A stretch of 64,000 bases of DNA. Source: Flexistipes sp. (GTDB lineage Bacteria > Chrysiogenota > Deferribacteres > Deferribacterales > Flexistipitaceae). The position numbers were made by a program, and so were the translations under genes. Below are positions 32,929 through 41,213 of this stretch, one piece after another. Under the pieces are notes generated by a model. It saw nothing but the letters and a program-made list of their open reading frames with translations, searched no databases and was not told where the DNA came from. The stretch spans positions 1 to 64,000 of the forward strand of contig NZ_JAXKVW010000009.1 of the NCBI RefSeq assembly GCF_036172515.1, written 5' to 3'. How positions within the stretch are numbered: position 1 is the first letter of the stretch; every line of letters begins with the position of its first letter.

Positions 32929-34081
32929 AAGCAGTCAGATTTTAACCGGTGGCAGATTCATCCCGGCGGATATTGCAATTTCAGGCAGTATTATCTCATC
33001 AATAGAACCATATAAAAGCCTGGACTCGGCTATAGACATGGGGAATATGAAAATCGTTCCGGGTTTTGTTGACCTTCATTCGGATGCAATAGAAAAGGAG
33101 ATTGAACCAAGGCCCGGAGCAAGGTTTCCTCTAAAGGCAGCGGTTATGAATTTAGACAAAAAACTCGGTTTATCGGGGATAACAACAATGTTTCATGCAG
33201 TGGGTTTCAATGATGAAGAACTCACCAAAAACAGAAGGGGAACGGAAAAATCAGCAGAGCTTGTCAATGAAATATATTTCAGCAACAAACGGTTTTTAAA
33301 TGTTGATAACTACATTCATACCAGGTTTGAAATTACAAGCCGAAGTTCTATTAATACGGTCAAAAAGCTTATCAGTGAGCATAAAATCAATATGCTCTCA
33401 CTTATGGACCATTCCCCTGGACAAGGGCAGTTTAAAACTCTTGAGTCATGGAAAAAATATCATCTTTCGGCATACAGTTTTGATATTGAAAATATAGAAA
33501 AGTATATTGAAAAAAAACTTTCATCCGACAAAACAGGTATTGTTGAGGAACTTGTAAAATTTGCAAGATCATATAATATTCCGGTGCTCAGCCATGATGA
33601 TGACTGCAAAGAGAAATTAAACACACTTAAAAATCTCGGGATAACATTTTCAGAATTTCCACTGAGTATAGAAGTGGCTGAATATGCAAAAAGTTTAAAC
33701 ATAAGTACCGGCATGGGTGCCCCAAATGTGGTAAGGGGAGGATCCCAGAGCGGCAATATCGCCGCAAAAGAACTGATATCCAAAAATTTATGTGATTATC
33801 TCTGCAGTGATTATCACCCTTCCTCAATGCTTTTGGCGCCTTACAAACTTCAGGAGGACCTCAACATTCCACTTGAAAAAGGGCTCCAACTGGTGAGTAC
33901 TAATCCTGCCCAGTTAGCGGGTCTAAAAGACAGGGGGATAATAGCGATAGGTAAAAAAGCTGACTTAATAGTGATAGATGAGTCCTACACACCAAATATC
34001 GTTTTTACAATTAAAAACGGTAAACCAATATATAACGGGATAAATAATGATAAACAGGTGTTAAACCATGCTTTACTGTAA
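32912..34081 (+). CDS. phnM: Triphosphoribosyl 1-phosphonate diphosphatase PhnM
   Basis: 389 residues, amidohydrolase superfamily. It removes pyrophosphate from 5-triphosphoribosyl-1-phosphonate to give the PhnJ substrate. Metal-binding and family motifs are VDLHSDAIEKEIEPRPGARF, SLMDHSPGQGQF, VLSHDDD and SDYHPSSMLLAP. It overlaps phnL by 17 nt and the hexapeptide transferase by 14 nt, so translation is tightly coupled. Confidence 0.96.
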   Translation: MQLVIRSSQILTGGRFIPADIAISGSIISSIEPYKSLDSAIDMGNMKIVPGFVDLHSDAIEKEIEPRPGARFPLKAAVMNLDKKLGLSGITTMFHAVGFNDEELTKNRRGTEKSAELVNEIYFSNKRFLNVDNYIHTRFEITSRSSINTVKKLISEHKINMLSLMDHSPGQGQFKTLESWKKYHLSAYSFDIENIEKYIEKKLSSDKTGIVEELVKFARSYNIPVLSHDDDCKEKLNTLKNLGITFSEFPLSIEVAEYAKSLNISTGMGAPNVVRGGSQSGNIAAKELISKNLCDYLCSDYHPSSMLLAPYKLQEDLNIPLEKGLQLVSTNPAQLAGLKDRGIIAIGKKADLIVIDESYTPNIVFTIKNGKPIYNGINNDKQVLNHALL

Positions 34082-34709
34082 ATCTCTCAATAAAATTGAT
34101 AAGAAAAAACTTTCCCCGGAGCCTCTAATAGACTCCACTTCCAGCATTACAGATACATATATCGGCAGATATACAGAAATCGGTAAAAATAACAGTATTG
34201 CTGAGTCATCAATAGATGATTACAGCTACACATGCGAAAACTGCCAGATTATTTATTCGGAAATTGCCAAATTTGTAAACATTGCATCCTATGTCAGACT
34301 TAATCCGGGACAGCACCCTATGAAATGGGTATCACAGCACCATTTTCTTTACAGAAAAGATATGTATGGTTTCGGAGAGGATGACAACTCATTTTTTGAG
34401 TGGCGGAGAAACCAAAAGGTTATCATTGGAAACGATGTGTGGCTGGGACATAACAGTTTGATAATGGGTGGCGTTTCAATCGGGGACGGAGCAGTTGTTG
34501 GGAGTTGTTCTGTTGTTACAAAAGATGTGCCCTCTTATGCTGTAGTTGCCGGAGTTCCGGCCAAGATAATTAAATACCGATTCAACGAGGAAATTATAGA
34601 AAAAATGATGGAAATAAAATGGTGGAACTGGCCGCATGAAGTGATTGAGAAACGTTTAGATGATTTCAAAAATCCCGAATATTTCATTAAAAAATATACT
34701 AAAAGCTAA
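34068..34709 (+). CDS. Hexapeptide-repeat transferase of the phosphonate operon
   Basis: 213 residues. The left-handed beta-helix is visible as repeating turns (VIIGNDVWLGHNSLIMGG, VSIGDGAVVGSCSVV) ending in the typical AGVPAKIIKYRF. A recognised subgroup of such transferases occurs only in phn operons, where an acyl or other group may be moved onto a pathway intermediate or aminophosphonate. The precise reaction is not established. It overlaps phnM by 14 nt. E. coli has an unrelated GNAT enzyme, PhnO, in this position, so this could be its functional counterpart. Confidence 0.85.
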   Translation: MLYCKSLNKIDKKKLSPEPLIDSTSSITDTYIGRYTEIGKNNSIAESSIDDYSYTCENCQIIYSEIAKFVNIASYVRLNPGQHPMKWVSQHHFLYRKDMYGFGEDDNSFFEWRRNQKVIIGNDVWLGHNSLIMGGVSIGDGAVVGSCSVVTKDVPSYAVVAGVPAKIIKYRFNEEIIEKMMEIKWWNWPHEVIEKRLDDFKNPEYFIKKYTKS

Positions 34710-34714
34710 AAATA

Positions 34715-35260
34715 ATGCAAAAAATTATACTTATAGTGGGTCAAAGCGGAGCGGGTAAAGATACGCTTCTCAATGGTGCGACAAAATACATGAGATGTAA
34801 TTTTGTAAAACGATACATTACAAGAAGTCCCGACGAATCAGAAAATAACTATTATATAAGCCGTAAATGTTTTGAAACACTTTCAAAAACAGGATATTTT
34901 ATTGCAGAGTGGAGAGCTCATTCTAATTTGTACGGTATAGCAAAGGATGATATAAAAGAAGGCACCAATATAATATCTGTATCTAGGCAGGTTGTGGAAA
35001 AATTTGAGCATATTTTCGAAAATGTAATCACTATTGAAATTACTGCACCTAAAGAGGTGTTGCTTCAAAGACTTAAAGAAAGAGGACGGGAAAAGACGAA
35101 AGAGCAACAAAAGAGACTCGGAAGAACGTATGAAAAAATAAATGCAAAGAAATTGGTAACGTTCAATAATTATCTTGAAAAGGAGGCAAGCAGCCGAAAG
35201 TTTGTAGAACTTTTGAAACGTATAGAAAGAAATGATAACAAGTTGCTGTCACGAAAATAA
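34715..35260 (+). CDS. phnN: Ribose 1,5-bisphosphate phosphokinase PhnN
   Basis: 181 residues, guanylate-kinase-like P-loop protein with Walker A VGQSGAGKDT. In C-P lyase pathways it phosphorylates ribose 1,5-bisphosphate to PRPP, returning the ribose carbon to nucleotide metabolism. It is last gene of the operon. No phnP (cyclic phosphodiesterase, the step just before PhnN) or phnF regulator is present. The start ATG 34715 has a weak ribosome site, so it may rely on readthrough coupling from the transferase gene 5 nt upstream. Confidence 0.93.
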   Translation: MQKIILIVGQSGAGKDTLLNGATKYMRCNFVKRYITRSPDESENNYYISRKCFETLSKTGYFIAEWRAHSNLYGIAKDDIKEGTNIISVSRQVVEKFEHIFENVITIEITAPKEVLLQRLKERGREKTKEQQKRLGRTYEKINAKKLVTFNNYLEKEASSRKFVELLKRIERNDNKLLSRK

Positions 35261-35289
35261 TAAACTCCAAGAAAACATAGCCGTATTTT

Positions 35290-35420
35290 GGATGAGGTGT
35301 ATTAGTGTTAAGTCTTAAGCGTTAAGTTTACCCCGTTAAATCAGACTTCGCTGGGCTGCCTTCACATTTAATAGGGTAAATTCGTGTAAATTAGTGAAAT
35401 TCGTGGTTCAAAACCTTTGA
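35290..35420. repeat. Composite short-word repeat spacer with hairpin
   Basis: After phnN: TTAGTGTTAAGTCTTAAGCG and TTAAGTTTACC heptads, an inverted repeat TACCCCGTTAAAT/ATTTAATAGGGTA (35329-35341, 35366-35378; 11 of 13 pairs), then TTCGTGTAAATTAGTGAAAT and ATTCGTGGTT words. The first part aligns with the middle of the spacer at 15688-15885. It may serve to end phn transcription, but there is no T-run. There is no credible gene in 35261-35489. Confidence 0.5.
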
Positions 35421-35489
35421 AAAATGAAAATACATATTTACCATACTCAAACAGATGCAACCTGGTATAAAAGTTATATATCGTTTAGT

Positions 35490-35915
35490 TTATAATACAG
35501 CATTGAGAAAATTTTTGATTTTATCCTCAATCTCATCTCTTATCTTTCTGACTTTTTCAAGCCTTTCTTCCTCGCTGCCTGTAGCTGCAGAGGGATCCGG
35601 AAAAGGCCAGTGGAGTCTTTCGCTAAACCCCGGAAAAATGGGACAATTTTCAGCCGCTTCCTTGTCGCAGACGGCAATCACATAGTTATAAGTTCTGCCT
35701 TCCTTAAAAAAGTCAAACACCGACTTTGTCTTATTTCCGGAAATATCAATACCCCTTTCAGACATCACTTTAACTACATCCTGATTTAATGTACCCGGTT
35801 CCAGCCCGGCACTTTCAACAAAGACATTACCGCCTCCGTATTTTTTTGCAAACGCCTCTGCCATCTGGCTCCTGGCAGAATTGTGCACACACACAAAGAG
35901 TATTTTCTTATACAT
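35490..35915 (-). CDS. arsC: Arsenate reductase, low-molecular-weight phosphatase type
   Basis: 141 residues with LMW-PTP fold. The P-loop is CVHNSARS (C9 nucleophile). Two further cysteines in VCDKEAAENCPIFPG match the relay cysteines of thioredoxin-coupled ArsC (C82/C89 in S. aureus), which separates it from plain tyrosine phosphatases. It reduces arsenate to arsenite. No arsenite exporter or ArsR is near. Placement after a PHO-box-like promoter and sulfotransferase suggests it protects against arsenate that enters by the induced Pst system. It lies 35 nt after the sulfotransferase gene. Confidence 0.88.
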   Translation of the reverse strand: MYKKILFVCVHNSARSQMAEAFAKKYGGGNVFVESAGLEPGTLNQDVVKVMSERGIDISGNKTKSVFDFFKEGRTYNYVIAVCDKEAAENCPIFPGFSERLHWPFPDPSAATGSEEERLEKVRKIRDEIEDKIKNFLNAVL

Positions 35916-35950
35916 TTTAATCCCCTGTAAGTTTATTATAAATTATTTTA

Positions 35951-36838
35951 CTATAACTGATAATCGAATCTCTTCATCCACCTGTTGCAGTGTCTTTTAA
36001 GTTGTTCAAACATCTTGTTATCCCAGTCTTTAAAATTTGGAAATTTCCCTTTAGACCTTGAGTGTACCTTTTTATTAAGAAGGTCCGGTTTTAAATCATA
36101 ATCATAAATTTCTGAGTTAAAATTTGTTGCAAATTTAAGCATATCTTCAAGGTAAGAAGTATCCTCTCTGTCAAAAATATCCTCAAAACGGTAAACCCTA
36201 AAATTATCTTTCCCTTCCATTGTATTTATTACATGCTCATTCAGTTTATTGTAAAACCAGCAGTATTTTTCAAATTTGCTCATCCTTTTCCACTTCTTTG
36301 CCCAGTTGTCATCAGAGAAATCCATTGCAGTTGGGCTTAACTTTAGAAGCTTTTCATCAAACGGTCCGTATAAATAGTATTCAAAGGTATTCAGAGCAGA
36401 CGTTACCCATTTTTTAGGATCCCTGACGATATGGATAAATTTTGCATTTACAAATACTTTATCGATAACCTCCAGTATCCCGTAAATATGCCCGCTTGAT
36501 TCCACATAAATATCTTTAGGTGAGCTGGATACAAAATCCTTCCGCATATCTGCTACATAATCAGCTGTTTTTTCACTTTCAAGTTCACCTACCATGTATT
36601 TCCGGCTTAATTTGAACATACAGTGCCTATGAGAAAATTGCCCGGCAGTCATATTGTAAAAACCGAAATCCCGAACCTCTTTAATAAAATCCTTAGGTCT
36701 TGTTATCCATGGACTACCCGGTTCATGGTAGGCAGTGGCATCCTTTACCATTAAACTTAAATTTTTAGCCAAAAACTGAGTTCCCGTCCTGCCGGTAGAA
36801 GTTATAAAAACAGACGGCTTGGTAATCTTGTTATGCAT
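35951..36838 (-). CDS. PAPS-dependent sulfotransferase
   Basis: 295 residues. The PAPS 5'-phosphosulfate loop is VFITSTGRTGTQFLAKNL at the N-terminus. The 3'-phosphate site is FIHIVRDPKKWVTSALN in the middle (RDP with a serine 7 residues on). These two motifs define the sulfotransferase superfamily (Sulfotransfer_3-like). It has no signal or membrane helix, so it is cytoplasmic or membrane-peripheral. Its start overlaps the stop of the glycosyltransferase gene (TAATG), so the two proteins are made together. This suggests the acceptor is the glycosyltransferase product. The acceptor is inferred, not shown. Confidence 0.85.
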   Translation of the reverse strand: MHNKITKPSVFITSTGRTGTQFLAKNLSLMVKDATAYHEPGSPWITRPKDFIKEVRDFGFYNMTAGQFSHRHCMFKLSRKYMVGELESEKTADYVADMRKDFVSSSPKDIYVESSGHIYGILEVIDKVFVNAKFIHIVRDPKKWVTSALNTFEYYLYGPFDEKLLKLSPTAMDFSDDNWAKKWKRMSKFEKYCWFYNKLNEHVINTMEGKDNFRVYRFEDIFDREDTSYLEDMLKFATNFNSEIYDYDLKPDLLNKKVHSRSKGKFPNFKDWDNKMFEQLKRHCNRWMKRFDYQL

Positions 36839-37998
36839 TATACAACCCTTTTCAATTTTTGTTTCAATTGAGAGTAGTACAGTTTTTCAACCTTTTGTCC
36901 AAAAGCAGTATCGGAAAATTTTTCAGCACTTTTCACAGCATTGTTTCTCCATAAAGTTAGATCATTTGCCGACACAGCCTGCAAAACAACCTCAGGCAGT
37001 TCAGAGTCGCTGTCGAAAAAACATCCGTTATATTTATCCTCCACAACATTTTCCAGATTGCTGTCATATTTAGCAATCACAGGTAACCCTGAGGCAAGGG
37101 CTTCAATATAGGTGAGCCCTTGTGTTTCCGATGTGGAGGCACTTATAAAGAAATCCGCCATTTTATAATATTTATCTATCTCAGTATATTTCACTTCACC
37201 TGTAAACACTATGTTCTCTGAAATTCGGAGCTTCATACTCAAGTTCTCAAGATTGAATTTTTCATCTCCGTCTCCGGCAATGACCAAAAATATTTCCGGG
37301 TTTACTTTGACAATTTCAGGCATCGCTTTAATCAGGACATTTATATTCTTTTCTTTTGCAAGTCTTCCAACAAAGAGCAAAATCTTCACACTTCTGCTGA
37401 TTCCCAGTTTATCCCTGAAACTGTTATAAATTTCTGAATCAGGATAAAAACGCTTTATATCGATACCTGTGGGGATCACATTTAACTTACTTTGCACACC
37501 GTAGTCCTTTAAAATTCCCGATGTTTTTTCCGAAGGGGCGATGACACAATCACTTTTATTGCAGATAATACGGCTCAATTTCCTGACAAGTTTTACAGCA
37601 TATCTGTCACCAACACCTTTAGTAACATAGTGGGTATAGTCCTCATACATGGTATGATAAGTATGTACAAGCGGAAGATTTAATTTTCCTGCAACAATTC
37701 TCCCGAAGGTTCCTATGGAAAATTCCGTATGTGTATGTATTAAATCAAACTTCTCCCTCTTTATCATACGTATAGTTCTATAAGAATAAAACATTGCCAC
37801 CCGGTGTTCTTTCTGCATGGGAAATGTTATACTTGAGAGTCTAATGACATCTGTTTCACTATCTGCATTAGGTACCTTAACAGTAATAATCACAACTTTA
37901 TGACCAAGCCTTTCCAATTGTGATTTCAGGATACCGATTGAAGTAACAACACCGTTCACCTGGGGATAATAAGTATCTGTAAAAAAAGCAATTTTCAT
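36838..37998 (-). CDS. GT4 glycosyltransferase, resembles diacylglycerol glucosyltransferases
   Basis: 386 residues. The N-terminus FFTDTYYPQVNGVVTSIG, middle FSIGTFGRIVAGKLNLP and HTYHTMYEDYTHYV, and donor site ETQGLTYIEALASG match GT4 enzymes that transfer a hexose to 1,2-diacylglycerol (the family of monoglucosyl- and sulfoquinovosyl-diacylglycerol synthases). In several bacteria such enzymes are induced by phosphate starvation to replace phospholipids. AGAGG sits 5 nt before ATG 37998. It is the first gene of GT4-sulfotransferase-ArsC, with PHO-box-like repeats upstream. A glycan acceptor other than lipid cannot be excluded. Confidence 0.88.
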   Translation of the reverse strand: MKIAFFTDTYYPQVNGVVTSIGILKSQLERLGHKVVIITVKVPNADSETDVIRLSSITFPMQKEHRVAMFYSYRTIRMIKREKFDLIHTHTEFSIGTFGRIVAGKLNLPLVHTYHTMYEDYTHYVTKGVGDRYAVKLVRKLSRIICNKSDCVIAPSEKTSGILKDYGVQSKLNVIPTGIDIKRFYPDSEIYNSFRDKLGISRSVKILLFVGRLAKEKNINVLIKAMPEIVKVNPEIFLVIAGDGDEKFNLENLSMKLRISENIVFTGEVKYTEIDKYYKMADFFISASTSETQGLTYIEALASGLPVIAKYDSNLENVVEDKYNGCFFDSDSELPEVVLQAVSANDLTLWRNNAVKSAEKFSDTAFGQKVEKLYYSQLKQKLKRVV

Positions 37999-38018
37999 AT
38001 AAACCTCTTTATTTTATT

Positions 38019-38073
38019 AATTTAGTAACTTTTTGTAAAATCAATATCAAATAATTGTTATATTTCAGTGAAA
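38019..38073 (-). promoter_or_regulatory. PHO-box-like promoter of the GT4-sulfotransferase-arsC operon
   Basis: On the minus strand, units TTTCACT (38073-38067), TATAACA (38062-38056), TTTGATA (38051-38045) and TTTTACA (38040-38034) repeat at 11 bp. TAAATT (38024-38019) follows after 9 nt. Two units are identical to units of the pstS site (TATAACA, TTTTACA) and two are degenerate. Order and spacing to the -10 are as at pstS. Confidence 0.45.
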
Positions 38074-38113
38074 ACTGCTTAAAGGAAACATCTTGAAAAG
38101 AAATTCATTAATA

Positions 38114-38157
38114 TTTTGCAAATTTTTAACATTTTTTTAACATAGAGGTGCAATTGT
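38114..38157 (+). promoter_or_regulatory. PHO-box-like promoter of the ppx-ppx-ppk operon
   Basis: TTTTGCA (38114-38120), TTTAACA (38125-38131) and TTTAACA (38136-38142) repeat at 11 bp. A poor -10 (AATTGT, 38152-38157) follows after 9 nt. It faces away from the GT4 site at 38019-38073, so the 180-nt divergent region would serve both operons. Confidence 0.45.
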
Positions 38158-38178
38158 TAGACAAAGGGGTAAAAATCG

Positions 38179-39699
38179 GTGAATGACAAAAACCTGACAA
38201 TAGGAATAATAGACCTTGGTTCAAATTCCATCAGACTTCAGATTGCAAATGTTTTTGAAAAGAGTTACCGCATAGTGCATGAATACAGGGAAATCGTACG
38301 AATTGGTGATGACCTTTTCAAATACGGTTTTCTCACAGAACATTCTGTGAATAAGATTTATGCATGTTTTACGGACATAAAAAAGATACTGGAAAGTTAT
38401 AGTGTAGGAATTATAAGAGCAGTTGCCACTGCGACACTCAGGGAACTGAAAGAAGGTTATGAAATTGTTCAGGAAATAAAATCAAGATATGGCATAAGTC
38501 TGGAAATTATAAGCGGTGAAGCAGAAGCAAAATTGTCCTACCTTGCAATTTCCGGCAGTTTTCAAACAGATAAATATAATGCAATAATAACAGATATTGG
38601 CGGAGGAAGTGCAGAGTACACTCTTGCACTAAAAGGGGAGATCGTAAATATAACAAGCAAGAAACTTGGTTGTTCACGCTTAAAAAATATATTTCTGCAT
38701 CATAACCCTCCTGAAATAGCAGAAGTCTATAAATTAAAGCAGCATATACAGGAAGAAGTAGAAAATTATGGAGATTATCATATCGACTTAGTAGTTTGCA
38801 CTGGCGGTACAATCAATAATATTGCAAATATCTATTATATTTCATCAAATAAAGATGAAAAAACAAAAATTAAATACATACCACGTAAATTTCTAAAAGA
38901 TTTCATAAACAAAATCAGATATATGGATACTGAAAGTATAAGAAAGATAAAAGGTGTTGAGCCTAAAAGGGCTGATATTCTATTACCCGCAGCTATAAAC
39001 ATCGAAGTTTTGCTTTCAAAATCTTCATTCAACGGCTTTTATACATTTACCGGCGGACTGAGAACCGGCTTGATTATCGATACACTGAATTCAATGAATA
39101 TTACTCTGCCTTTTCAGGATTTAGGCGAGGATATATTTTACTCCCAGCTGATAGAAATAGGAAACAAATTTCAGTTTGAAGAAGAACATGCCCGGCATGT
39201 TGCTTTCCTTTCGGAAAGATTTTTTGATGAGCTAAACAAAAAATGGAAGCTTGATAACGAAAACAGAAATATCCTTACCGCAGCAGCAATTCTACACGAT
39301 ATTGGAAACTATATCTCCTTCTCCAAACATCATAAACACTCATATTATTTAATAAAAAATTCCGACATTGCAGGTTTCAATTACAGACAGAAATTAATGA
39401 CTGCCCACGTTGCCAGATATCATAGAAAAAATCTGCCCAAAAAAAGTCATCAGATTTATGAAGATCTGGACAGCAAAGATATAAACATTGTAAAGAAGCT
39501 GGCAGCCATACTCCGGGTTGCTGATGGCCTGGACAGAGGGCATAAAAAATTTATTTCGGATGTTAATATCAAGATTACAAAAGACAATATTACCATTAAT
39601 CCTTTATCTGATAAAAATATCATTTTGGAAAAAAAAGCATTCGAATTAAAGAAAGATATGCTTGAAAGTGTTACAGGAAAGAATCTGGAGATATTATGA
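38179..39699 (+). CDS. ppx: Exopolyphosphatase/pppGpp phosphohydrolase with HD domain
   Basis: 506 residues. The Ppx/GppA actin-like fold (1-300) has both phosphate loops (GIIDLGSNSIRLQI, ITDIGGGSAEY), the catalytic-glutamate loop IISGEAEAKLSY and CTGGTINNIANI. The HD domain (about 320-506) has AAILHDIGNYI. This is the long Ppx type, hydrolysing terminal phosphate from polyphosphate or the 5'-phosphate of pppGpp; the choice cannot be made from sequence. The start is GTG 38179 with AAAGGGG upstream. It overlaps the next gene by 4 nt. It is first in an operon with a second Ppx-like gene and ppk. Confidence 0.92.
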   Translation: MNDKNLTIGIIDLGSNSIRLQIANVFEKSYRIVHEYREIVRIGDDLFKYGFLTEHSVNKIYACFTDIKKILESYSVGIIRAVATATLRELKEGYEIVQEIKSRYGISLEIISGEAEAKLSYLAISGSFQTDKYNAIITDIGGGSAEYTLALKGEIVNITSKKLGCSRLKNIFLHHNPPEIAEVYKLKQHIQEEVENYGDYHIDLVVCTGGTINNIANIYYISSNKDEKTKIKYIPRKFLKDFINKIRYMDTESIRKIKGVEPKRADILLPAAINIEVLLSKSSFNGFYTFTGGLRTGLIIDTLNSMNITLPFQDLGEDIFYSQLIEIGNKFQFEEEHARHVAFLSERFFDELNKKWKLDNENRNILTAAAILHDIGNYISFSKHHKHSYYLIKNSDIAGFNYRQKLMTAHVARYHRKNLPKKSHQIYEDLDSKDINIVKKLAAILRVADGLDRGHKKFISDVNIKITKDNITINPLSDKNIILEKKAFELKKDMLESVTGKNLEIL

Positions 39700-41213
39700 A
39701 AAACGGTATTTTTGCAACAATTAACGTGGGAGCTAGCGCTCTTCGGATGCAGATATCAGAATTTATCGACCATAAAGAAAGAACATTGGAATACCTTATA
39801 AAACCATTAAAATTGGGTAGAGATACTTTTTCCAAAGGCTATATTACTCTGGAAAATGTCCACAATGCCACAGAAATCCTGGGGAATTTTTCTGACAAAT
39901 TTAAAGAATATAACATTAAGAATAACTATAAGGCAATTTGTACAAGCAGTGTAAGAGATGCTGAAAATAAATACTTTTTTATAGACCATGTTCGTATCAA
40001 AACAGGGATTAAACTGGAGATAATCGATGAGACGGATGAGCTGTTTGTAAAAAGTTTGGGAGTAAAAAATGATATAAAGGATTTTCAAAAAATGGAGGAA
40101 AAAGGGCTTCTTTTTGTAAATCTTGCCAGCGGAAACATAGGCATTAACCTGATAAAAAAAGATTTACGGCTGTTTTCTGCTGCGCTGCCTTTCGGAAGCC
40201 TGAGAGTCTGCGAATTTTTTAAGGGTGTTAATGAAGATCTGAAATATCGTGCTTATGAACAGTACATTCATAAGATGCGACATCATATAGAAACTACCTG
40301 CAGGAGAATAGATTCTGTTAAATATTTAGTGGGATCCGGAAGTTCAATTAATCTTATAATTGAAGTTATGAAGCCATCAAACTTCTCCATAGATAAACGT
40401 TCCATTAAAAAACTTTATGATAAAACAAAACGATTATCAACAAGCGAAATAACCGGGCAACTCAATATAAACAGCTACTACGCAGAAATTCTCAAGCCTA
40501 CATTATATGTTTATTTATCGCTCATGGATCTGGTAAAAACAGATGTTTTATATTTCAGTAAACAAAGTTTTCCCACTCAATTGACATTGTATTATACCAA
40601 AAACATAAAGGAAAAAAAACTTAACAGGAAATTTATCACCAACATAAAAAATTACGCATTGCGGTATGAAACGGATGAAAAACATGCAAATCAGGTGGCA
40701 AAATTCAGCAAAAAAATATTTAATAAACTTAAGTCCCTCCATTCGCTGAAATCAAAAGATCTTTTAATTCTGGAAGCTGCAGCTTTACTGCATGATGTAG
40801 GCTATTTTATTGGAATTAATAACCATCAGGAGCATTCCTATTATATAGCTCGTGCATTCAGTATGCCCGGTTTTGATGCTGAAACAATTGATACAATTTC
40901 TACCATAGCGCTTTTTCATAGGGACAAACATCACTTAACATTTGATTCAAGATTTACATCACTTCCTATAGAAAAGAAACTCCTTATTCGTAAACTTATT
41001 GCTTTACTGAAAATAGCTGATGCGCTAGATGCCAGTCATATGCAGATTGTCAGAGATATAGAAATTAATACAAATTCAGATGGAATTACTCTAACAGCAA
41101 AAGCCCACAAAAAACCTTTTTTTGAAGAAATCACTTTTTACAGAAAAAACAGAGATTTTTTGGAAATATACGGGATTCCGATTAATTTAAAACTGGATTT
41201 GCTAAATGCCTGA
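39696..41213 (+). CDS. Divergent Ppx/GppA-HD paralogue, probably not a polyphosphatase
   Basis: 505 residues, same two-domain layout as the preceding protein but with eroded active site. The first loop is INVGASALRMQI instead of IDLGSNSIRLQI. The catalytic SGEAEA is replaced by IDETDELF. The second phosphate loop is VNLASGNIGINL instead of TDIGGGSAEY. The third is LVGSGSSINLI. The HD pair is kept (ALLHDVGYFI). It is intact in length and coupled to both neighbours (4-nt and 8-nt overlaps), so it is maintained, perhaps as a regulatory partner or an HD-only hydrolase. Function is unknown. Confidence 0.85.
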   Translation: MKNGIFATINVGASALRMQISEFIDHKERTLEYLIKPLKLGRDTFSKGYITLENVHNATEILGNFSDKFKEYNIKNNYKAICTSSVRDAENKYFFIDHVRIKTGIKLEIIDETDELFVKSLGVKNDIKDFQKMEEKGLLFVNLASGNIGINLIKKDLRLFSAALPFGSLRVCEFFKGVNEDLKYRAYEQYIHKMRHHIETTCRRIDSVKYLVGSGSSINLIIEVMKPSNFSIDKRSIKKLYDKTKRLSTSEITGQLNINSYYAEILKPTLYVYLSLMDLVKTDVLYFSKQSFPTQLTLYYTKNIKEKKLNRKFITNIKNYALRYETDEKHANQVAKFSKKIFNKLKSLHSLKSKDLLILEAAALLHDVGYFIGINNHQEHSYYIARAFSMPGFDAETIDTISTIALFHRDKHHLTFDSRFTSLPIEKKLLIRKLIALLKIADALDASHMQIVRDIEINTNSDGITLTAKAHKKPFFEEITFYRKNRDFLEIYGIPINLKLDLLNA

